NCBI RefSeq assembly: GCF_001667185.1
Contig: NZ_LZIC01000030.1
Coordinates: 1-64,000, forward strand
Length of the DNA: 64,000 bases
Origin: Mycobacterium sp. 852002-50816_SCH5313054-b
GTDB taxonomy: Bacteria; Actinomycetota; Actinomycetes; Mycobacteriales; Mycobacteriaceae
Reading direction: 5' to 3'
Below are positions 48,078-57,793 of this stretch, one piece after another. Position 1 is the stretch's first letter; every line of letters begins with the position of its first letter. A program made the position numbers and the translations under genes. The notes under the pieces were generated by a model. It saw nothing but the letters and a program-made list of their open reading frames with translations, had not been told where the DNA came from and made no database searches.

Positions 48078-50617
48078 TGGCTCAGCCCGCGCAGCCAGTG
48101 CTGACGGTGCGATCTCAGCGGTGGGAAGGTAATTTCGCGCCGGGTCGCGACGTGGTCGTCGGCAGCGACGTGCGCGCCGACCTACGCGTGGCGCACCCGC
48201 TGGTCGCCCGCGCGCACCTGCTGCTGCGCTTCGACAACGGACGGTGGATCGCCGTCGACAACCACTCGCTGAACGGGGTCTTCCTCAACGGCCAGCGGGT
48301 CCCGGCGGTCGACATCCAGGACGGCCAGAGCGTCAACATCGGCAAGCCCGACGGGCCACTGGTCACGTTCCACGTCGGGCAGCACCAGGGCACCGTCGGG
48401 CTGTTGCCGCCGACGGAGACGGTGCCGACGATCGTGGCGCCCAGCGGCCCGCTGCCGGTGCGTCCCCGGGGCCTCGCGCCGCGACCGCCGCGTCGACCCC
48501 CGCGCGACGAAACACCGCGCACCGCCGCCATTCCGATCGTCCCGCCGGCCAAGCCCGCCGAGACCGCGCCTCATGGTCCGACTCCGGCGGAGCCTCCGTC
48601 GGATCTGAACCCGCCCACCCAGATCGGCGTGAGCGGCGAGATCGCCGAGTTCCCGACCACCAAGGTCAAGGCGCTGGGGTCCGGCAAGCTCGAGGCCCCG
48701 GTCACCGGCGCCGCCTGGATCGGGCGCTCGCTCGACAACGACGTCGTCGTGCACGACGTGCTGGCCTCGCGCCACCATGCGTTCTTGACCGCGACTCCGG
48801 TCGGCACCGAGATCCGCGACGCCCACAGCATCAACGGCACCTTCGTCAACGGGATCCGGGTGGGGTCCGCGGTGCTCGCCGAGGGCGACGTCGTCACGAT
48901 CGGCAACGTCGACCTGGTGTTCACCGGCGGCATCCTGGTGCGCGGCCAGGAGGTGGCGGCGCGGACCGGCGGCCTGGAGGTGCGCGAGGTCAACTTCAGC
49001 ATCGGCGAGAAGAACCTGCTGGAACGGGTGTCGCTGACCGCCCGGCCCGGCACCCTGACCGCGATCATCGGCGGGTCCGGCGCCGGCAAGACCACGCTGT
49101 CGCGGCTGATCGCCGGCTACGCCACCCCGACCACCGGCTCGGTCACCTTCGAGGGCCACGACATCCACACCGAGTACGGGTCGCTGCGCACCAGGATCGG
49201 GATGGTCCCCCAGGACGACGTCGTGCACCGCCAGCTGACGGTCAACCAGGCGCTGGGCTACGCCGCGGAACTGCGGCTGCCGCCCGACACCAGCAAGGCC
49301 GACCGCTCACAGGTCGTCGCGCAGGTCCTCGAGGAACTGGGGCTGACCAAGCACGCCGACACCCGCGTCGACAAGCTGTCCGGCGGCCAGCGCAAGCGAG
49401 CCTCGGTGGCGCTCGAGCTGCTGACCGGGCCGTCGCTGCTGATCCTCGACGAGCCCACCTCGGGCCTGGACCCGGCGCTGGACCTGCAGGTGATGACGAT
49501 GCTGCGTCAACTCGCCGACGCCGGCCGCGTGGTGCTGGTGGTCACCCACTCGCTGACCTACCTCGACGTCTGCGATCAGGTGCTGCTGATGGCGCCCGGG
49601 GGCAAGACGGCCTACCTGGGCCCGCCCGACCAGATCGGCGGCGCGATGGGCACCACCAATTGGGCCCAGATTTTCGCGAAGGTGGGCGCCGACCCCGACG
49701 AGGCGAACCGCCGCTTTCTGGCGCAGACCAAGCCCCCGCCACCGGTGGAGTCGGCGCCGGCCGAACTCGGCGCCCCGGCGCACACCAGCGTGCGTCACCA
49801 GTTCTCCACGATCGCCCGGCGCCAGGTCCGTCTGGTCGTCTCCGACCGCGCCTACTTCGTGTTCCTGGCGCTGTTGCCGTTCGTCCTGGGCGCGCTGTCG
49901 CTGACCGTCCCCGGCAACACCGGGTTCGGCATCGCCGCGCCGACCGGCGGGACGCCCGACGAATCCGCTCAGATCCTGACCCTGACGTCGGTCGCCGCGG
50001 TCTTCATGGGCACCGCGCTGACGATCCGCGACCTGATCGGCGAGCGGGCGATCTTCCGGCGCGAACAGGCGGTGGGCCTGTCGACGGGTGCCTACCTCGC
50101 CGCGAAGCTCGCGGTGTTCTGCGTGTTCGCGATAGTGCAGGCCGCCATCGTGACGGCCATCGTGCTGGCGGGCAAGGGGGCGCCGACGCAGCCGGCGGTG
50201 CTGCTCGGCTCCTCCCCATTCGCGGCGAGCTTCGAGCTGTTCGTGACCATCGCCGCGATGTGCGTGGCCGCCGCGGTCCTCGGGTTGGTGCTGTCGTCGC
50301 TCGCGCGCTCCAGCGAGCAGATCATGCCGCTGCTGGTGGTGTCGCTCATGCTGCAGCTGGTGCTCGCCGGGGGCATGGTCCCGGTGACCGGCCGGATCTT
50401 CCTCGACCAGCTGTCCTGGCTGCTGCCCTCCCGGTGGGGCTACGCGGCGTCGGCGTCCACGGTCAACGTGCGGCTGCTGGTGCCCGGTTCGCTGGTGCAG
50501 CAGGACAGCCACTGGGCGCACACGCCCGGCGCGTGGCTGCTCGACATGGGGATGCTCGTCGCCCTGTCGGTGAGCTATGCCGCGATCGTGCGCTGGCGCA
50601 TCCGGCTCAAGCGCTAA
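48077..50617 (+). CDS. FHA-domain ABC transporter, second tandem copy (Rv1747-like)
   Basis: 846 aa from the ATG at 48077, overlapping the first copy (TGATG). Same layout: FHA1, short Pro/Arg linker (about 110-195), FHA2, ABC ATPase (GGSGAGKTT, LSGGQRKR, LLILDEPTSGLD) and six TM helices. FHA1 has lost key phosphothreonine-binding residues: VVVGSDVRAD has Ser30 for Arg and PLVARAH has Ala44 for Ser, while FHA2 keeps both. The two proteins could form a heterodimeric exporter with unequal kinase input. Convergent with mfpA, overlapping it by 4 bp. Confidence 0.93.
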   Translation: MAQPAQPVLTVRSQRWEGNFAPGRDVVVGSDVRADLRVAHPLVARAHLLLRFDNGRWIAVDNHSLNGVFLNGQRVPAVDIQDGQSVNIGKPDGPLVTFHVGQHQGTVGLLPPTETVPTIVAPSGPLPVRPRGLAPRPPRRPPRDETPRTAAIPIVPPAKPAETAPHGPTPAEPPSDLNPPTQIGVSGEIAEFPTTKVKALGSGKLEAPVTGAAWIGRSLDNDVVVHDVLASRHHAFLTATPVGTEIRDAHSINGTFVNGIRVGSAVLAEGDVVTIGNVDLVFTGGILVRGQEVAARTGGLEVREVNFSIGEKNLLERVSLTARPGTLTAIIGGSGAGKTTLSRLIAGYATPTTGSVTFEGHDIHTEYGSLRTRIGMVPQDDVVHRQLTVNQALGYAAELRLPPDTSKADRSQVVAQVLEELGLTKHADTRVDKLSGGQRKRASVALELLTGPSLLILDEPTSGLDPALDLQVMTMLRQLADAGRVVLVVTHSLTYLDVCDQVLLMAPGGKTAYLGPPDQIGGAMGTTNWAQIFAKVGADPDEANRRFLAQTKPPPPVESAPAELGAPAHTSVRHQFSTIARRQVRLVVSDRAYFVFLALLPFVLGALSLTVPGNTGFGIAAPTGGTPDESAQILTLTSVAAVFMGTALTIRDLIGERAIFRREQAVGLSTGAYLAAKLAVFCVFAIVQAAIVTAIVLAGKGAPTQPAVLLGSSPFAASFELFVTIAAMCVAAAVLGLVLSSLARSSEQIMPLLVVSLMLQLVLAGGMVPVTGRIFLDQLSWLLPSRWGYAASASTVNVRLLVPGSLVQQDSHWAHTPGAWLLDMGMLVALSVSYAAIVRWRIRLKR

Positions 50618-51168
50618 TCCTTTGCGTCCAGGCGCAACCCGTGCGCCAGCGCGAAGGCCATCGCCTGGCCGACGTCGACGCGCGCGCCCGCCAGCGACGC
50701 GGTGCGCCACACCGACGGGTCGACGGTGGCGCCACGCAGGTCGGCGTCGTCCATCCGGGCGCCCGTCGTCCGCACGCCGGACAGGTCGGCGCCACGCAGC
50801 ACGGCCTTGCGCAGGTCGGCCTCCACCAGGCTGGTCTCCCGCAGCCGGCACCCGCTCAGGTCGAGCCCGCGCAGGTCGTTGCCGCCGAGCACGGCCAGCG
50901 TGAAATCCACCTCGTCGAACGTCATCGGGCGCATCCGGCAACCGACGAAGACCGAGCCCAGCATGCTGCACTGCGCAAAGGTACTGTGCCACAGCAACGT
51001 TCGCTCGAAGGTGCAGTTGCGAAAAGCCGACCCGCGGTGCTGCGACTCGGCCAGGTTGACGCCGCTGAAGTCGCAGTCGCTGAACACCACCCGCTCGGTG
51101 CGCAGCCGGCTGAGGTCGTCGTCGCGAAAGTCCGTGCCGGAGAACTCGCGGTCGACCCAGTGCTGCAA
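50614..51168 (-). CDS. mfpA: Pentapeptide-repeat DNA-mimic protein MfpA
   Basis: 184 aa from the TTG at 51168. Right-handed beta-helix pentapeptide repeats run nearly end to end (for example FSDCDFSGVNLAES, FRNCTFERTLLWHS, ADLRGATVD). MfpA imitates DNA, binds gyrase and protects it from fluoroquinolones. Very close to Rv3361c by recall. It is the last gene of the mfpEDCBA conservon. Confidence 0.95.
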   Translation of the reverse strand: MQHWVDREFSGTDFRDDDLSRLRTERVVFSDCDFSGVNLAESQHRGSAFRNCTFERTLLWHSTFAQCSMLGSVFVGCRMRPMTFDEVDFTLAVLGGNDLRGLDLSGCRLRETSLVEADLRKAVLRGADLSGVRTTGARMDDADLRGATVDPSVWRTASLAGARVDVGQAMAFALAHGLRLDAKD

Positions 51169-51175
51169 TGCGGGA

Positions 51176-51751
51176 TCAGCTCGCGGCCAGGGCTTCCAGG
51201 GCGTACTCGCTGACGGCGATGAGCGCGTCTCTCGCCGACCGGCGATCGCGGGCGTCGACCGTGATCACCGGGATATGCCGGGGCAGCGTCAGCGCCTCGC
51301 GCACCGCCTCGACGGGATACCGTGGGGCGCCGTCGAATTCGTTGACCGCGATCAAGAACGGCAGGTTGCGGTGCTCGAAGAAGTCGACCGCGGCGAAGCT
51401 GTCCTGCAGGCGCCGGCAGTCGACCAGGACGATCGCACCGATCGCGCCGCGCACCAGATCGTCCCACATGAACCAGAACCGGCGCTGACCCGGCGTCCCG
51501 AACAGGTAGAGCACCAGCTCCTCGTCCAGGGTGATGCGGCCGAAGTCCATCGCAACCGTGGTGGTCTTTTTGTCCGGGGTGGCCTCCAGCGCGTCGACGC
51601 CGGTCGACGCGTCGGTCAGCATCGCCTCGGTGCGCAACGGCATGATTTCCGAGACGGCCCCGACGAACGTGGTCTTGCCGACACCGAACCCGCCCGCGAC
51701 GACGATCTTCGTCGAAGCGTGTGCGCGCGCGTCAGAGTGCTCGAAGACCAC
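51176..51751 (-). CDS. mfpB: Conservon GTPase MfpB
   Basis: 191 aa. Small Ras-like/MglA-type GTPase: P-loop GGFGVGKTTFVGAVSE (about residues 20-35), a switch region MDFGRITLDEELVLYLFGTPGQRRF, and NEFD for base recognition in place of NKxD. In mycobacteria MfpB acts with MfpA in gyrase protection. It corresponds to Rv3362c, lies 7 bp before mfpA and overlaps the DUF742 gene by 20 bp. Confidence 0.93.
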   Translation of the reverse strand: MVFEHSDARAHASTKIVVAGGFGVGKTTFVGAVSEIMPLRTEAMLTDASTGVDALEATPDKKTTTVAMDFGRITLDEELVLYLFGTPGQRRFWFMWDDLVRGAIGAIVLVDCRRLQDSFAAVDFFEHRNLPFLIAVNEFDGAPRYPVEAVREALTLPRHIPVITVDARDRRSARDALIAVSEYALEALAAS

Positions 51752-52106
51752 GCAGTGTCCTTCCTATGAGTTCGTGGCGCTCATCCCTGGTGGAGCGCTC
51801 GGTCAGGGTCCTATGCACCCGAAGGTAGCCGGACAGCACGAGATCGCCGACCAGGACGCGCGCGACACCGACCGGCAAATCCAGCCGGGCCGAGATTTCC
51901 GCGACCGACGGGCTTTCCACGCACAGTTGGACGATCTTGCCTCTCGTGTCGTTGGGTGGCCACCGGTGGGCCAGGCCGGCCTGCAGCGTCTGGATCGGCG
52001 CTTCCAGCGGAAGGTCGACGTCGGTGCCGGTCCGGCCCGACGTCAGGGTGTACGGACGGACCAGGTTCGCCTCACGGGAGGCTGGCCAGGGCTCGCGTCT
52101 GTCCAT
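51732..52106 (-). CDS. mfpC: Conservon DUF742 protein
   Basis: 124 aa. DUF742 family with a winged-helix look: VRPYTLTSGRTG at the N-terminus and SPSVAEISARLDLPVGVARVLVGDLVLSGYL. It is the CvnC-type member of the conservon (Rv3363c). These proteins are thought to link the sensor kinase and GTPase. Confidence 0.9.
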   Translation of the reverse strand: MDRREPWPASREANLVRPYTLTSGRTGTDVDLPLEAPIQTLQAGLAHRWPPNDTRGKIVQLCVESPSVAEISARLDLPVGVARVLVGDLVLSGYLRVHRTLTERSTRDERHELIGRTLRGLRAL

Positions 52107-52112
52107 CGCGGC

Positions 52113-52517
52113 TCAAGAGTGCTGGGGGGCTGACCGGCGGCTGGACTGCACCACGCCGCCCACCCGTTCGACGAGGATGGCCATCTCGTAGCCGATCTGG
52201 CCGATGTCGCAGGACGTCACGGCCAGCGTGGCCAGATGCGAGCCGTCGCCGACCCGCATCAGCAACAGGTAGCCGTTCTGCATCTCGACCACCGACTGCA
52301 GCACCTGGCCGCCCTCGAACAGCTGCGCGGCGCCGGTCGCCAGGCTGGCCAGCCCCGACGCGACCGCGGCCAGCTGATCGGCCCGCTCCCGCGGAAGGTG
52401 CTCGCTAGCGGCGACGGGCAACCCGTCGACGGACACCAGCAGCGCGTGCGCCACCCCGGGGACCTCGCGGGCGAACTTCGTCACCAGCCAATCCAGCGAG
52501 TTGCCAGCAGACGTCAT
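52113..52517 (-). CDS. mfpD: Roadblock/LC7 domain protein of the conservon
   Basis: 134 aa. Roadblock/LC7 fold ([20 protein letters not shown], then [23 protein letters not shown]), the CvnB-type partner that commonly binds MglA-like GTPases as a GAP or scaffold. Corresponds to Rv3364c. Six bp separate it from mfpC, and it overlaps mfpE by 4 bp. Confidence 0.92.
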   Translation of the reverse strand: MTSAGNSLDWLVTKFAREVPGVAHALLVSVDGLPVAASEHLPRERADQLAAVASGLASLATGAAQLFEGGQVLQSVVEMQNGYLLLMRVGDGSHLATLAVTSCDIGQIGYEMAILVERVGGVVQSSRRSAPQHS

Positions 52518-55348
52518 TCCTGATCAGATCCTTCACTCGTCTCGCGGGCGTGCGACCGTCCCGTGCGCACGCCGCCGAAATGGCTGCTGAACGAGGCCCG
52601 CACCGCCTCGGGGTCCCGCGCCGCGGCGTGGGACCCGACGAGGGAGCCCTGGTCCTCATCCTGCTCGTTGTCCTCGTCGTCCTCGGTCCCGCTGGCCCCG
52701 TTGGCCGTGCCGGGCACCAGCCGGGCGCCCGGCGTGCGGACCGGCAGCCCGTGCTCGGTTTGCGACTCGACGGGCTTGTCCTCGGCGGCGGCGGCCAGCG
52801 ACCAGCCGCGGTCCCACACCGACTGCCAATCCAGGTCGGGGCTGTTCACCAGGTCGTGCGGGTCGCCCAGCATCTCCGCCAGCATCCGACGGTAGATGAC
52901 GTCGTCGTCGGCCGGGGCCTGGGGAGCCTCAGCAGCCTTGGGGGCGTTGGCGGCCTTGGCGGCCTTCGGAATCGTCGGGATCGACGGGGCTTCCGGCGCG
53001 TCGCTGCCCTGGGCGCTCTGGGCACGCGCGGCGAAGAACGCCGACGTGTCCGACGCCACCGCGGGTTTGGCCGGCGGCTGCCGTGGCGGCTGGTCGGGCT
53101 GCGGCTGCGGCTGGGCCTGCTGCCCGGCCTCCCACCACGGGGTGGCGAGCTCGCGGCGGTGCCGCCGGGGCAGCTCCGCGGCGGGCGCCTCGAAAACCTC
53201 GGGAGGTTCGGGAGGGGCCTCAGAAACGTTGGCAACGTCTGCGATGCCGCTGGAACCGGGGTTGCGGCGGGGCAGCAGGGTGACCGACGGTCCCGACGCC
53301 TCGGCGCCGTTCTGGTTCGCCGGCTCGTGTCCGGCGGCCTCACCCGAGGGGTCCGTCGTCGCGATGGCGTTGGCGAGTTTGGTGCTCGGCGATGCCACGG
53401 CGCCGGCCCGTCCGCGCGGCTCGACCGCCTGGCCCACCCCCGCGAGCAGCGTCGGCGGGAGATAGATCTCGGCGGTGGTGCCCGCGCCCGCCTCGTTGGC
53501 CGCCGGGCCCCGCAGCCCCACCCGGATGCCGTGCCGGGCGGCGATCCGGCCCACCACGAAAAGGCCCATGTGCCGGGCGTTGTCGGGGGTGACGTCGCCG
53601 CCGGCATGCAGCCGCATGTTGGCCATCCGCCGGTCGGCGTCGTTCATGCCCAGGCCGGAGTCGGAGATCCGCAGCATGACGCCGCCGTCCGCGCCGCCGG
53701 CCGCCGAGACCCGGACGGTCGTCGTCGGCGGCGAGTACCGCAGGGCGTTGTCGATCAGCTCCGCGAACAGGTGGATGGCGCCGCCGGCCGCCGCGCCGAT
53801 GAGCATGCAGTCGGGCAGGCCGGTCAGTTCGACCCGCCGGTAGTCCTCGACCTCGGACACCGCGGCGTTGATCACCGTCGTCAGCGGCACCGGCTCACGC
53901 TGGTCGCGTGCCAGCTGCGCGCCCGCGAGCACCAGCAGGTTGGCGCTGTTGCGGCGCAGCCGCGCGGCCAGGTGGTCCAGCCGGAACAGGCTGTCGAGGC
54001 GCTCGGGATCCTCCTCGTTGCGCTCCAGCCGGTCGATCAGCGTGAGCTGCTGGTCGACCAGCGAACGGCTGCGCCGCGACATGGTCTCGAACATGTCGTT
54101 GACCAGCAAGCGCAGCCGCGCCTCGTCGCCGGCCAGCAGCAGGGCCTGCGTGTGCAGTTCGTCGACGGCGTGGGCGACCTGGCCGATCTCCTCGGTGGTG
54201 TAGACCGGCAGCGGCTGCGGGATGGGTTCGGCGCCACCGGCCTTGACGCGGGCCACCTCGTCCTCGAGGTCCCGGTGGGCGACTTTGAGCGCGCCGTCGC
54301 GCAGGACGCGCAGCGGCCGCACCAGCGCGCGCGCCACCAGCAACACGACCAGAAGCGCGATCACGATAGCGGCCAGCACCAGCACCGTGTCCCGGATCGC
54401 GGAGTTGCGGCGATCGGTGGCCTCGGCCTGCACCGACTTGGTCACGGACGCGGTGGCGTCGGTGACGACCTGTTCGGCGATCCCGTCGGTGGTCTGGATC
54501 GAGCGCAGCAGCTCGGGGTTGTCGACGAGCGCGCTGGCCGGGTCCGACATGATCGCCATCCGGGTGACCATCTGCTGCTGCAGCGTCTTGGCTTCGGGTG
54601 ACCCGGCGCCCAGCACCTCGCTCATCCCGAACAGCGTCGACGGTTCGGTGCCGGCCAGGGTCATCATCGAGGTGCGCAGCTGCGGCTCGGGCAGGTCGGA
54701 CCCGCGCGTCACCAGAATCTCCTGCATCGTCATCTGCCCGCGGGCGCCGACGGCCCGGCTCAGGCCCTGCGCCTCGGCGCGGATCCGCTCGTTGCCGACG
54801 CGCACCGACGCGTTGATCACGTCCTCCGCCGTCAGCAGCAGCGGGGCGTACGTGGTCACCCGGTCCCGCAAACCGACGCTGTTGTCGGCCACCTTGTCCA
54901 GCAGCCCCTGCCCGCCGTTCAGCAGGGTGCTCACCCCGGACCGGACGTCCGGGGTGACATCGGTGTCGGCCAGCCGCTGTTGCAGCTCGTGCTTGCGCGC
55001 CTCGTAGTTCTTCCTGGCGCCGTCGACGTCGCGTCCGGTGGAGCTGGCCAGCAGTGCGACATCGAGCGCCGACATGTACTTGGTGATCGCCGGCAGCACG
55101 TCGGAGCGCGCGGCCGCCAGCTTGAGGCCGCGGGCGCTGGCCATCGCGTCCTTGATGCGCAACCCGCCGAACGCCGTCGCCAAAATCAGCGGTACCAGCA
55201 TGATCGCCAGGACCTTGTAGCGAACGGGCCAGTTGCTCGGCGACCAGGTGGGCGGACGTTTGGCCCGCGACGCGCCGGCGGCGGGCGCGTCATCGAACTT
55301 GGGTGTGGCCGCACCGGCCGCGTGGGCCGGGCGGGCGAACATGGTCAC
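52514..55348 (-). CDS. mfpE: Conservon sensor histidine kinase with NIT domain
   Basis: 944 aa; the ATG at 55342 is an alternative to the GTG at 55348. Layout: TM1 (about 48-66), an extracytoplasmic NIT (nitrate/nitrite sensor) region to about 310, TM2, HAMP ([21 protein letters not shown]), an atypical dimerisation segment ([19 protein letters not shown]), HATPase_c ([22 protein letters not shown]) and a Pro/Ala-rich tail of about 280 residues. It corresponds to Rv3365c and heads the mfpEDCBA operon. The 297 bp upstream contain no gene and hold its promoter. Confidence 0.92.
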   Translation of the reverse strand: MTMFARPAHAAGAATPKFDDAPAAGASRAKRPPTWSPSNWPVRYKVLAIMLVPLILATAFGGLRIKDAMASARGLKLAAARSDVLPAITKYMSALDVALLASSTGRDVDGARKNYEARKHELQQRLADTDVTPDVRSGVSTLLNGGQGLLDKVADNSVGLRDRVTTYAPLLLTAEDVINASVRVGNERIRAEAQGLSRAVGARGQMTMQEILVTRGSDLPEPQLRTSMMTLAGTEPSTLFGMSEVLGAGSPEAKTLQQQMVTRMAIMSDPASALVDNPELLRSIQTTDGIAEQVVTDATASVTKSVQAEATDRRNSAIRDTVLVLAAIVIALLVVLLVARALVRPLRVLRDGALKVAHRDLEDEVARVKAGGAEPIPQPLPVYTTEEIGQVAHAVDELHTQALLLAGDEARLRLLVNDMFETMSRRSRSLVDQQLTLIDRLERNEEDPERLDSLFRLDHLAARLRRNSANLLVLAGAQLARDQREPVPLTTVINAAVSEVEDYRRVELTGLPDCMLIGAAAGGAIHLFAELIDNALRYSPPTTTVRVSAAGGADGGVMLRISDSGLGMNDADRRMANMRLHAGGDVTPDNARHMGLFVVGRIAARHGIRVGLRGPAANEAGAGTTAEIYLPPTLLAGVGQAVEPRGRAGAVASPSTKLANAIATTDPSGEAAGHEPANQNGAEASGPSVTLLPRRNPGSSGIADVANVSEAPPEPPEVFEAPAAELPRRHRRELATPWWEAGQQAQPQPQPDQPPRQPPAKPAVASDTSAFFAARAQSAQGSDAPEAPSIPTIPKAAKAANAPKAAEAPQAPADDDVIYRRMLAEMLGDPHDLVNSPDLDWQSVWDRGWSLAAAAEDKPVESQTEHGLPVRTPGARLVPGTANGASGTEDDEDNEQDEDQGSLVGSHAAARDPEAVRASFSSHFGGVRTGRSHARETSEGSDQE

Positions 55349-55645
55349 GTGCGTGCGGCCGCGCGGCCGGCCGCTGCGCCGATCGTGGGCGCTGGGTGAA
55401 ACGAGAGACTCATGAGACTTCCTGCTTTATTCGACTGCCACGCGCAGGTGGACGCGAGAGGTAAACGCCTGGCAATCCGACGAGTATGACAGCCCGCGGC
55501 CGAGGTCTCCACAATTCCTACTGAGTAGGCAGAGCCCTCCAAGGTTGGGCGGTGCACGGGGATGCAAGTCTGGCAAACACATTGGCTTTCAAATTGGCTT
55601 TGTCACGATCCATCCAGGACGGCGACGGCCGCCAGCGCGTAGGAC

Positions 55646-56251
55646 CTAAGACGGCCGAAGCAGCGCGACGAGGAAATCGGACTCATCGGAGAACGGCCGC
55701 AGATCCCAGGTGGACAGCAGCAGATCTTGCGCGAACCCGGCGTCCGCCGCGTCGTCGAGAAACTGGCTGAACTCGTACCCGCGGCCGGCGCCCAAGCCGA
55801 TCACCGCTCGACCGCCGTCCCTGAGGTGTGCACGCAGCCGGCCCAGCACCTGGACTCGGGTACTCGGGGCAAGGAACGCCATCACGTTGCCAGCCGACAT
55901 GATGACGTCGAACGGCTCGGCGATGCCGCGCGCGGGCAGGTCGAGTTCGGCGAGGTCGCCGACAAGCCAACGCGGCCCGGGATGGTCGTGCTCGGCTGCC
56001 TCGATGAGCACCGGGTCGACGTCGACACCGACCACCCGGTGACCGGCCGCGGCCAGATAACCGCCCAACCGGCCGGGGCCGCAGCCCGCATCAAGAATGT
56101 GGGCGCCGCGCGGCACCATCGCGTCCACGAGGCGGGCCTCGCCGAGCAGGTCGTCACCCGCGCGTGCCATGGCACGGAAGCGCTCGACATACCAGTGCGA
56201 GTGTCCGGAATCCGCTGCCACCTTCTGCATCCAGATGCTCTCCTCGACCAT
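55646..56251 (-). CDS. Class I SAM-dependent methyltransferase
   Basis: 201 aa from the ATG at 56251 (MVEESIWMQKVAAD); a TTG at 56266 is less likely. SAM motif I is ILDAGCGPGRLGGYLA, followed by VVGVDVDPVLIEAA, WLVGDLAELDLP and the late motif LRDGGRAVIGLGAGRGY. The acceptor is unknown. Divergent from spoU. Confidence 0.87.
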   Translation of the reverse strand: MVEESIWMQKVAADSGHSHWYVERFRAMARAGDDLLGEARLVDAMVPRGAHILDAGCGPGRLGGYLAAAGHRVVGVDVDPVLIEAAEHDHPGPRWLVGDLAELDLPARGIAEPFDVIMSAGNVMAFLAPSTRVQVLGRLRAHLRDGGRAVIGLGAGRGYEFSQFLDDAADAGFAQDLLLSTWDLRPFSDESDFLVALLRPS

Positions 56252-56293
56252 GCCAGCATTATCCAAGCGAAGACCCCGGGCAGGATGGCGTGT

Positions 56294-56758
56294 GTGTTCA
56301 AGGTGCTGTTCTATTCACCGCGCATCGCGCCCAACACCGGCAACGCCATTCGGACGGCGGCCGCGACCGGCGCCGAATTGCATCTGGTCGAGCCGCTCGG
56401 TTTCGATCTATCCGAACCCAAGCTGCGGCGGGCCGGCCTGGACTATCACGACCTCGCGTCGGTCACCGTGCACCCGTCGCTGCGGGCCGCCTGGGCCGCG
56501 CTCGCGCCGGCGCGGGTGATCGCGTTCACCGCGCACGCGACAACGCCTTTCTCCGACGTCGACTACCGGGCGGGCGACGTGTTGATGTTCGGGCCCGAAC
56601 CGGACGGGCTGGACGCGGCGACCCTGGCCGACGAGCACATCACCCGGCAGGTGCGCATCCCGATGCTGGCGGGCCGGCGCTCGCTGAACCTGTCCAACGC
56701 CGCCGCGATCGCCGTCTATGAGGCGTGGCGCCAGCACGGGTACGCCGGGGCGGTGTAG
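56294..56758 (+). CDS. spoU: tRNA 2'-O-methyltransferase, SpoU/TrmL family
   Basis: 154 aa from the GTG at 56294 (VFKVLFYSPRIAPNTGNAIR), which matches the length of Rv3366; the ATG at 56285 is an alternative. SPOUT knotted fold with motif 1 IAPNTGNAIRTAAATG, motif 2 DVLMFGPEPDGL and motif 3 PMLAGRRSLNLSNAAAI. TrmL-type members methylate the wobble-base ribose of tRNA-Leu. Confidence 0.92.
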   Translation: MFKVLFYSPRIAPNTGNAIRTAAATGAELHLVEPLGFDLSEPKLRRAGLDYHDLASVTVHPSLRAAWAALAPARVIAFTAHATTPFSDVDYRAGDVLMFGPEPDGLDAATLADEHITRQVRIPMLAGRRSLNLSNAAAIAVYEAWRQHGYAGAV

Positions 56759-56797
56759 CCGCGATGAGTTCCGGGCCACCCGCGAGTCAGCATTGAT

Positions 56798-57124
56798 ATG
56801 GCTACCTTCATCACGATCGGCTACGGGGACGCGGCCGGATACGACCGCGCGAGCGACGAATGTAAAGCGGCCGCACACGCGCGCGACGACGCAATGCGCG
56901 CCGCCGGGGCGCTCATCGGAATTGCCGGCCGACCCGTTCGGGTGCGCAATCCGGACAGCTCAGGCGTGCGAACCGAGCCCGGGCCGTACTTGCAATCAGC
57001 ACTACCGATCGCCGGGTTCGCCGTGTTGGAAGCCGAGGATCTCGAAACGGCGATCGAGCGGGTGAGCCAAACCCCCTGTGCCGTCGCGCACGGGGTCGTC
57101 GAGGTGTGGCCGCTGACGACCTGA
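56798..57124 (+). CDS. YciI-like (YCII-related) protein
   Basis: 108 aa. Ferredoxin-like dimeric alpha/beta-barrel features: an N-terminal FITIGYGD strand, a central His/Asp-bearing helix (AAHARDDAMRAAG) and the C-terminal IAGFAVLEAEDLETAIERV ... GVVEVWPL typical of YCII-related proteins. Function unknown. It lies where M. tuberculosis has PE_PGRS51 (Rv3367). Confidence 0.7.
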   Translation: MATFITIGYGDAAGYDRASDECKAAAHARDDAMRAAGALIGIAGRPVRVRNPDSSGVRTEPGPYLQSALPIAGFAVLEAEDLETAIERVSQTPCAVAHGVVEVWPLTT

Positions 57125-57125
57125 G

Positions 57126-57770
57126 CTACCAGGCGTTCCAGTGGGTGAGCTGCTCGGCCGGTAGCCGCTTGGCCGGCCGGAAGTCGGTGCCCTTGGTGTA
57201 GGCGATGGGGAACAGGCCGGCCTGGCTGTATTTCTCGTAGGGAATGCCGAGCACGTCGGCGGCCTGCTTCTCGCCGTCGCGCAGCAGGTGCAGCGTCGTC
57301 CAGCAGGAGCCCAGCCCCCGCGAGCGCAGCGCCAGGCAGAAGCTCCAGACCGCCGGGAACAGCGACGCCCAAAACGACACGCCGCCCAGCGGCGTCTTGT
57401 CCTCGCGGCCCTCGATGCAGGGGATCATCAGCACCGGCGCCTCGTGCATGTGCTCGGCGAGGTAGGTGGCCGAGTCCCGCACCTTGCCCATCCGCTCCCC
57501 GCGGGTGTCGCCCTCGTCGTATTGGGCTCCCGGCGCGCTCAGGTAGCCGCGCGCGTTGGACAGGTAGATGTCGCCGAGCGCCTTCTTCTTGTCGGCGTCC
57601 TCGACGAACACCCATTGCCAGCCCTGCGAGTTGGAACCCGTCGGCGCCTGCAGCGCCAGGTCCAGGCATTCCATCAGCACGTCGCGACCAACCGGCTTGT
57701 CGAAGTCGAGGCGCTTGCGGACCGAGCGGGTGGTGGTGAGGACTTCGTCGACGGACAAGTTGAGGGTCAT
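57126..57770 (-). CDS. FMN-dependent nitroreductase family protein (Rv3368c-like)
   Basis: 214 aa. Nitroreductase fold with the N-terminal FMN motif TTRSVRKRLDFDKPV, ALQAPTGSNSQGWQWVFVED and GLGSCWTTLHLLRDGE. It probably reduces quinones or nitro compounds with NAD(P)H; the in vivo substrate is unknown. Divergent from the F420/PPOX gene by 23 bp, so both promoters must overlap the starts. Confidence 0.9.
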   Translation of the reverse strand: MTLNLSVDEVLTTTRSVRKRLDFDKPVGRDVLMECLDLALQAPTGSNSQGWQWVFVEDADKKKALGDIYLSNARGYLSAPGAQYDEGDTRGERMGKVRDSATYLAEHMHEAPVLMIPCIEGREDKTPLGGVSFWASLFPAVWSFCLALRSRGLGSCWTTLHLLRDGEKQAADVLGIPYEKYSQAGLFPIAYTKGTDFRPAKRLPAEQLTHWNAW

Positions 57771-57793
57771 GGGTGGAGACTACCGTTGGCTTC

